DNA of 8,431 nt from Bacilli bacterium (lineage in GTDB: Bacteria; Bacillota_I; Bacilli_A; RF39; UBA660): the NCBI GenBank assembly GCA_022801735.1, contig JAAWSW010000055.1, forward strand, positions 1 through 8,431, written 5' to 3'. The translations under genes were made by a program, and so were the position numbers. Shown here in pieces: positions 8,201 through 8,431 of this stretch (positions are counted from its first letter, which is position 1; each line of letters starts with the position of its first letter). The notes below the pieces were generated by a model that was not told the origin of the DNA, made no database searches, and saw nothing but the letters and a program-made list of their open reading frames with translations.

Positions 8201-8431
8201 CTGTAAGTATTGGGGCTAATATGATGCAAGTTATTAAGGCTTTTGAAGAGGCTAGTAAGCATAAAGGTCCTTCTATTATTATTGCATATACTCCTTGTAT
8301 TTCTCATGGTATTAAAGGTGGAATGAAGGAAAGTGTTAATATGGAAGCGCTTGCTACTAAGTGTGGTTATTTTCCTACATTTAGATATAATGATGGAGTG
8401 TTTGTATTAGATAGTAAGAATCCCGATTTTG
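5233..8431 (+). CDS. nifJ: Pyruvate:ferredoxin (flavodoxin) oxidoreductase, single-chain (3'-truncated by window edge)
   Basis: Cytoplasmic TPP and iron-sulfur enzyme that converts pyruvate and CoA to acetyl-CoA and CO2 while reducing ferredoxin or flavodoxin; central to anaerobic fermentation. 1066 codons are present without a stop; the family is usually about 1170-1200 aa, so roughly the last 110 residues lie beyond the window. Domains in order: N-terminal pyrimidine-binding domain with YPITPSSPMPE at 26-36, E62 and R112 (AARSLATHALS); a transketolase-C-like/CoA domain; the gamma domain; a 2x[4Fe-4S] ferredoxin domain with C665, C668, C671, C675 and C721, C724, C727, C731; and the TPP domain with proximal-cluster cysteines C785, C788 (CAGC), C813 (ATGCSS) and C1022 (TPCISHGI). 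The TPP/Mg motif starts at GDG 913-915 and continues to the Asn of YSNTGGQ. All expected cofactor residues are intact. It starts 10 nt after the prepilin gene, in the same orientation, with a consensus RBS. Confidence 0.97.
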   Translation, partial: MKKITVDGNEACAHASYMFTEVAGIYPITPSSPMPEHIDSWASMGRKNIFNDTVKVVEMESEAGAIGMVHGSLQSGMLTSTYTASQGLLLMIPNMYKIAGEMLPCVIHVAARSLATHALSIFGDHQDVYATRMTGFCMLASSNVQDAYYLGLVSHLAAIKSSLPFMHFFDGFRTSHEYNKIDIFEDEEVKSLLDLEAVDKFRNRALSPLNPVTRGTNQNGDIYFQMTESRNLFYDNAALVVCDYMNKINEMAGTDYKPFNYYGSPKATKVIVAMGSVCDTVKETIDYLGGEIGLVEVHLYRPFSIKYLLSILPSSVKNVAVLDRTKEPGSNGEPLYLDIANALGDKDIKVVGGRYGLSSKDTTPGMIKAVFDSLDNPKNNFTIGINDDVTNLSLEYADLNLAGNDKSFLLYGYGSDGTVSAAKTLLEIAGNNTDMYAQGYFEYDSKKSGGVTASHLRFSPDKIRKTYFVHHPELVVVTKDSYLKEFDMFSSMKDNGTLIINTIKTDSEMLEALKPYKSILNEKNITVYTINAYELARKCNLGNKISMIMASVILKVTNLVSFEEGISILKDLVTDKFSKKSEELVSANILGITEATNYLKKLELDEESSELNIDTSSIYSAISHRVGNDLKVSDFKGMEDGTVTHTLPNGRILSDIVPKWLNENCIQCGMCSLVCPHGVIRPFLLSEDEYGKAPDSIKTKCLPAIGIPNHYFIIGISKENCTGCGVCINTCPGKGGNNALNFEKIVTDSEFDYLVSNVSIKDSVKLETIKGSQLRKPKFAFHGACAGCGETAYIKLLTQMFGDSLVIANATGCSSIYGASSPDMPYEIPWANSLFEDNAEFGYGMMIGYETARDRVRNYMSNHDDELFEKWLSNSDDYSITKEVYDNIDYGKHPELLKLKNYIMPRSVWAVGGDGWAYDIGFNGIDHVLASGDNINILVLDSQVYSNTGGQSSKATPKGAVAQFASDGKKNNKKDLARIAMSYPNVYVATVSIGANMMQVIKAFEEASKHKGPSIIIAYTPCISHGIKGGMKESVNMEALATKCGYFPTFRYNDGVFVLDSKNPDF

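Noticed and set aside
1..8431. Alternative genetic code with TGA as Trp (Mollicutes type)
   Set aside because: TGG encodes Trp throughout, no TGA interrupts any gene, and TGA ends the phosphatase, rsgA and rpe genes at the expected lengths.

Overview
The window is AT-rich DNA carrying one unbroken run of seven co-directional (+) genes: rlmN (5' end cut off), a PP2C phosphatase (stp/prpC), a PASTA-domain Ser/Thr kinase (prkC), rsgA, rpe, a type IV prepilin-like gene, and nifJ (3' end cut off). The largest gap between genes is 10 nt, and several pairs overlap by 1-4 nt (ATGA or TAATG junctions). The whole window is therefore probably one transcript, or part of one. No rRNA, tRNA, CRISPR array, mobile element, terminator or convincing promoter is visible.

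Organism: the order rlmN-prpC-prkC-rsgA-rpe is the classic Bacillota arrangement, also found in Bacillus subtilis. Strong AT bias, A/T-rich third codon positions and good Shine-Dalgarno sites (AGGAGG type) fit a low-GC Firmicute. A single-chain pyruvate:ferredoxin oxidoreductase points to an anaerobe. Trp is encoded by TGG and TGA serves as a stop for three genes, so the code is standard and not the Mycoplasma code. My inference is an anaerobic, probably gut-associated, low-GC Bacilli/Clostridia-like lineage (for example an uncultured RF39-type or Erysipelotrichales-related organism). This is a guess from style, not from a search.

Layout: positions 1-933 hold the 23S rRNA/tRNA A2503/A37 methyltransferase RlmN. 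Positions 935-3387 hold the phosphatase/kinase pair that reversibly phosphorylates proteins on Ser/Thr, with the kinase sensing the cell wall through three extracellular PASTA repeats. Positions 3387-4229 hold the 30S assembly GTPase RsgA. Positions 4234-4845 hold a short ribulose-phosphate 3-epimerase. Positions 4842-5222 hold a small secreted pilin-like protein where many Firmicutes have thiN. Positions 5233-8431 hold most of NifJ, which makes acetyl-CoA and reduced ferredoxin from pyruvate.

How they fit together: ribosome modification and assembly (RlmN, RsgA), cell-wall-linked signalling (Stp/PrkC) and central carbon metabolism (Rpe, NifJ) are expressed together, as expected of growth-linked genes. 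I see no previously undescribed system. The least expected element is the orphan prepilin gene translationally coupled to rpe and followed by nifJ.
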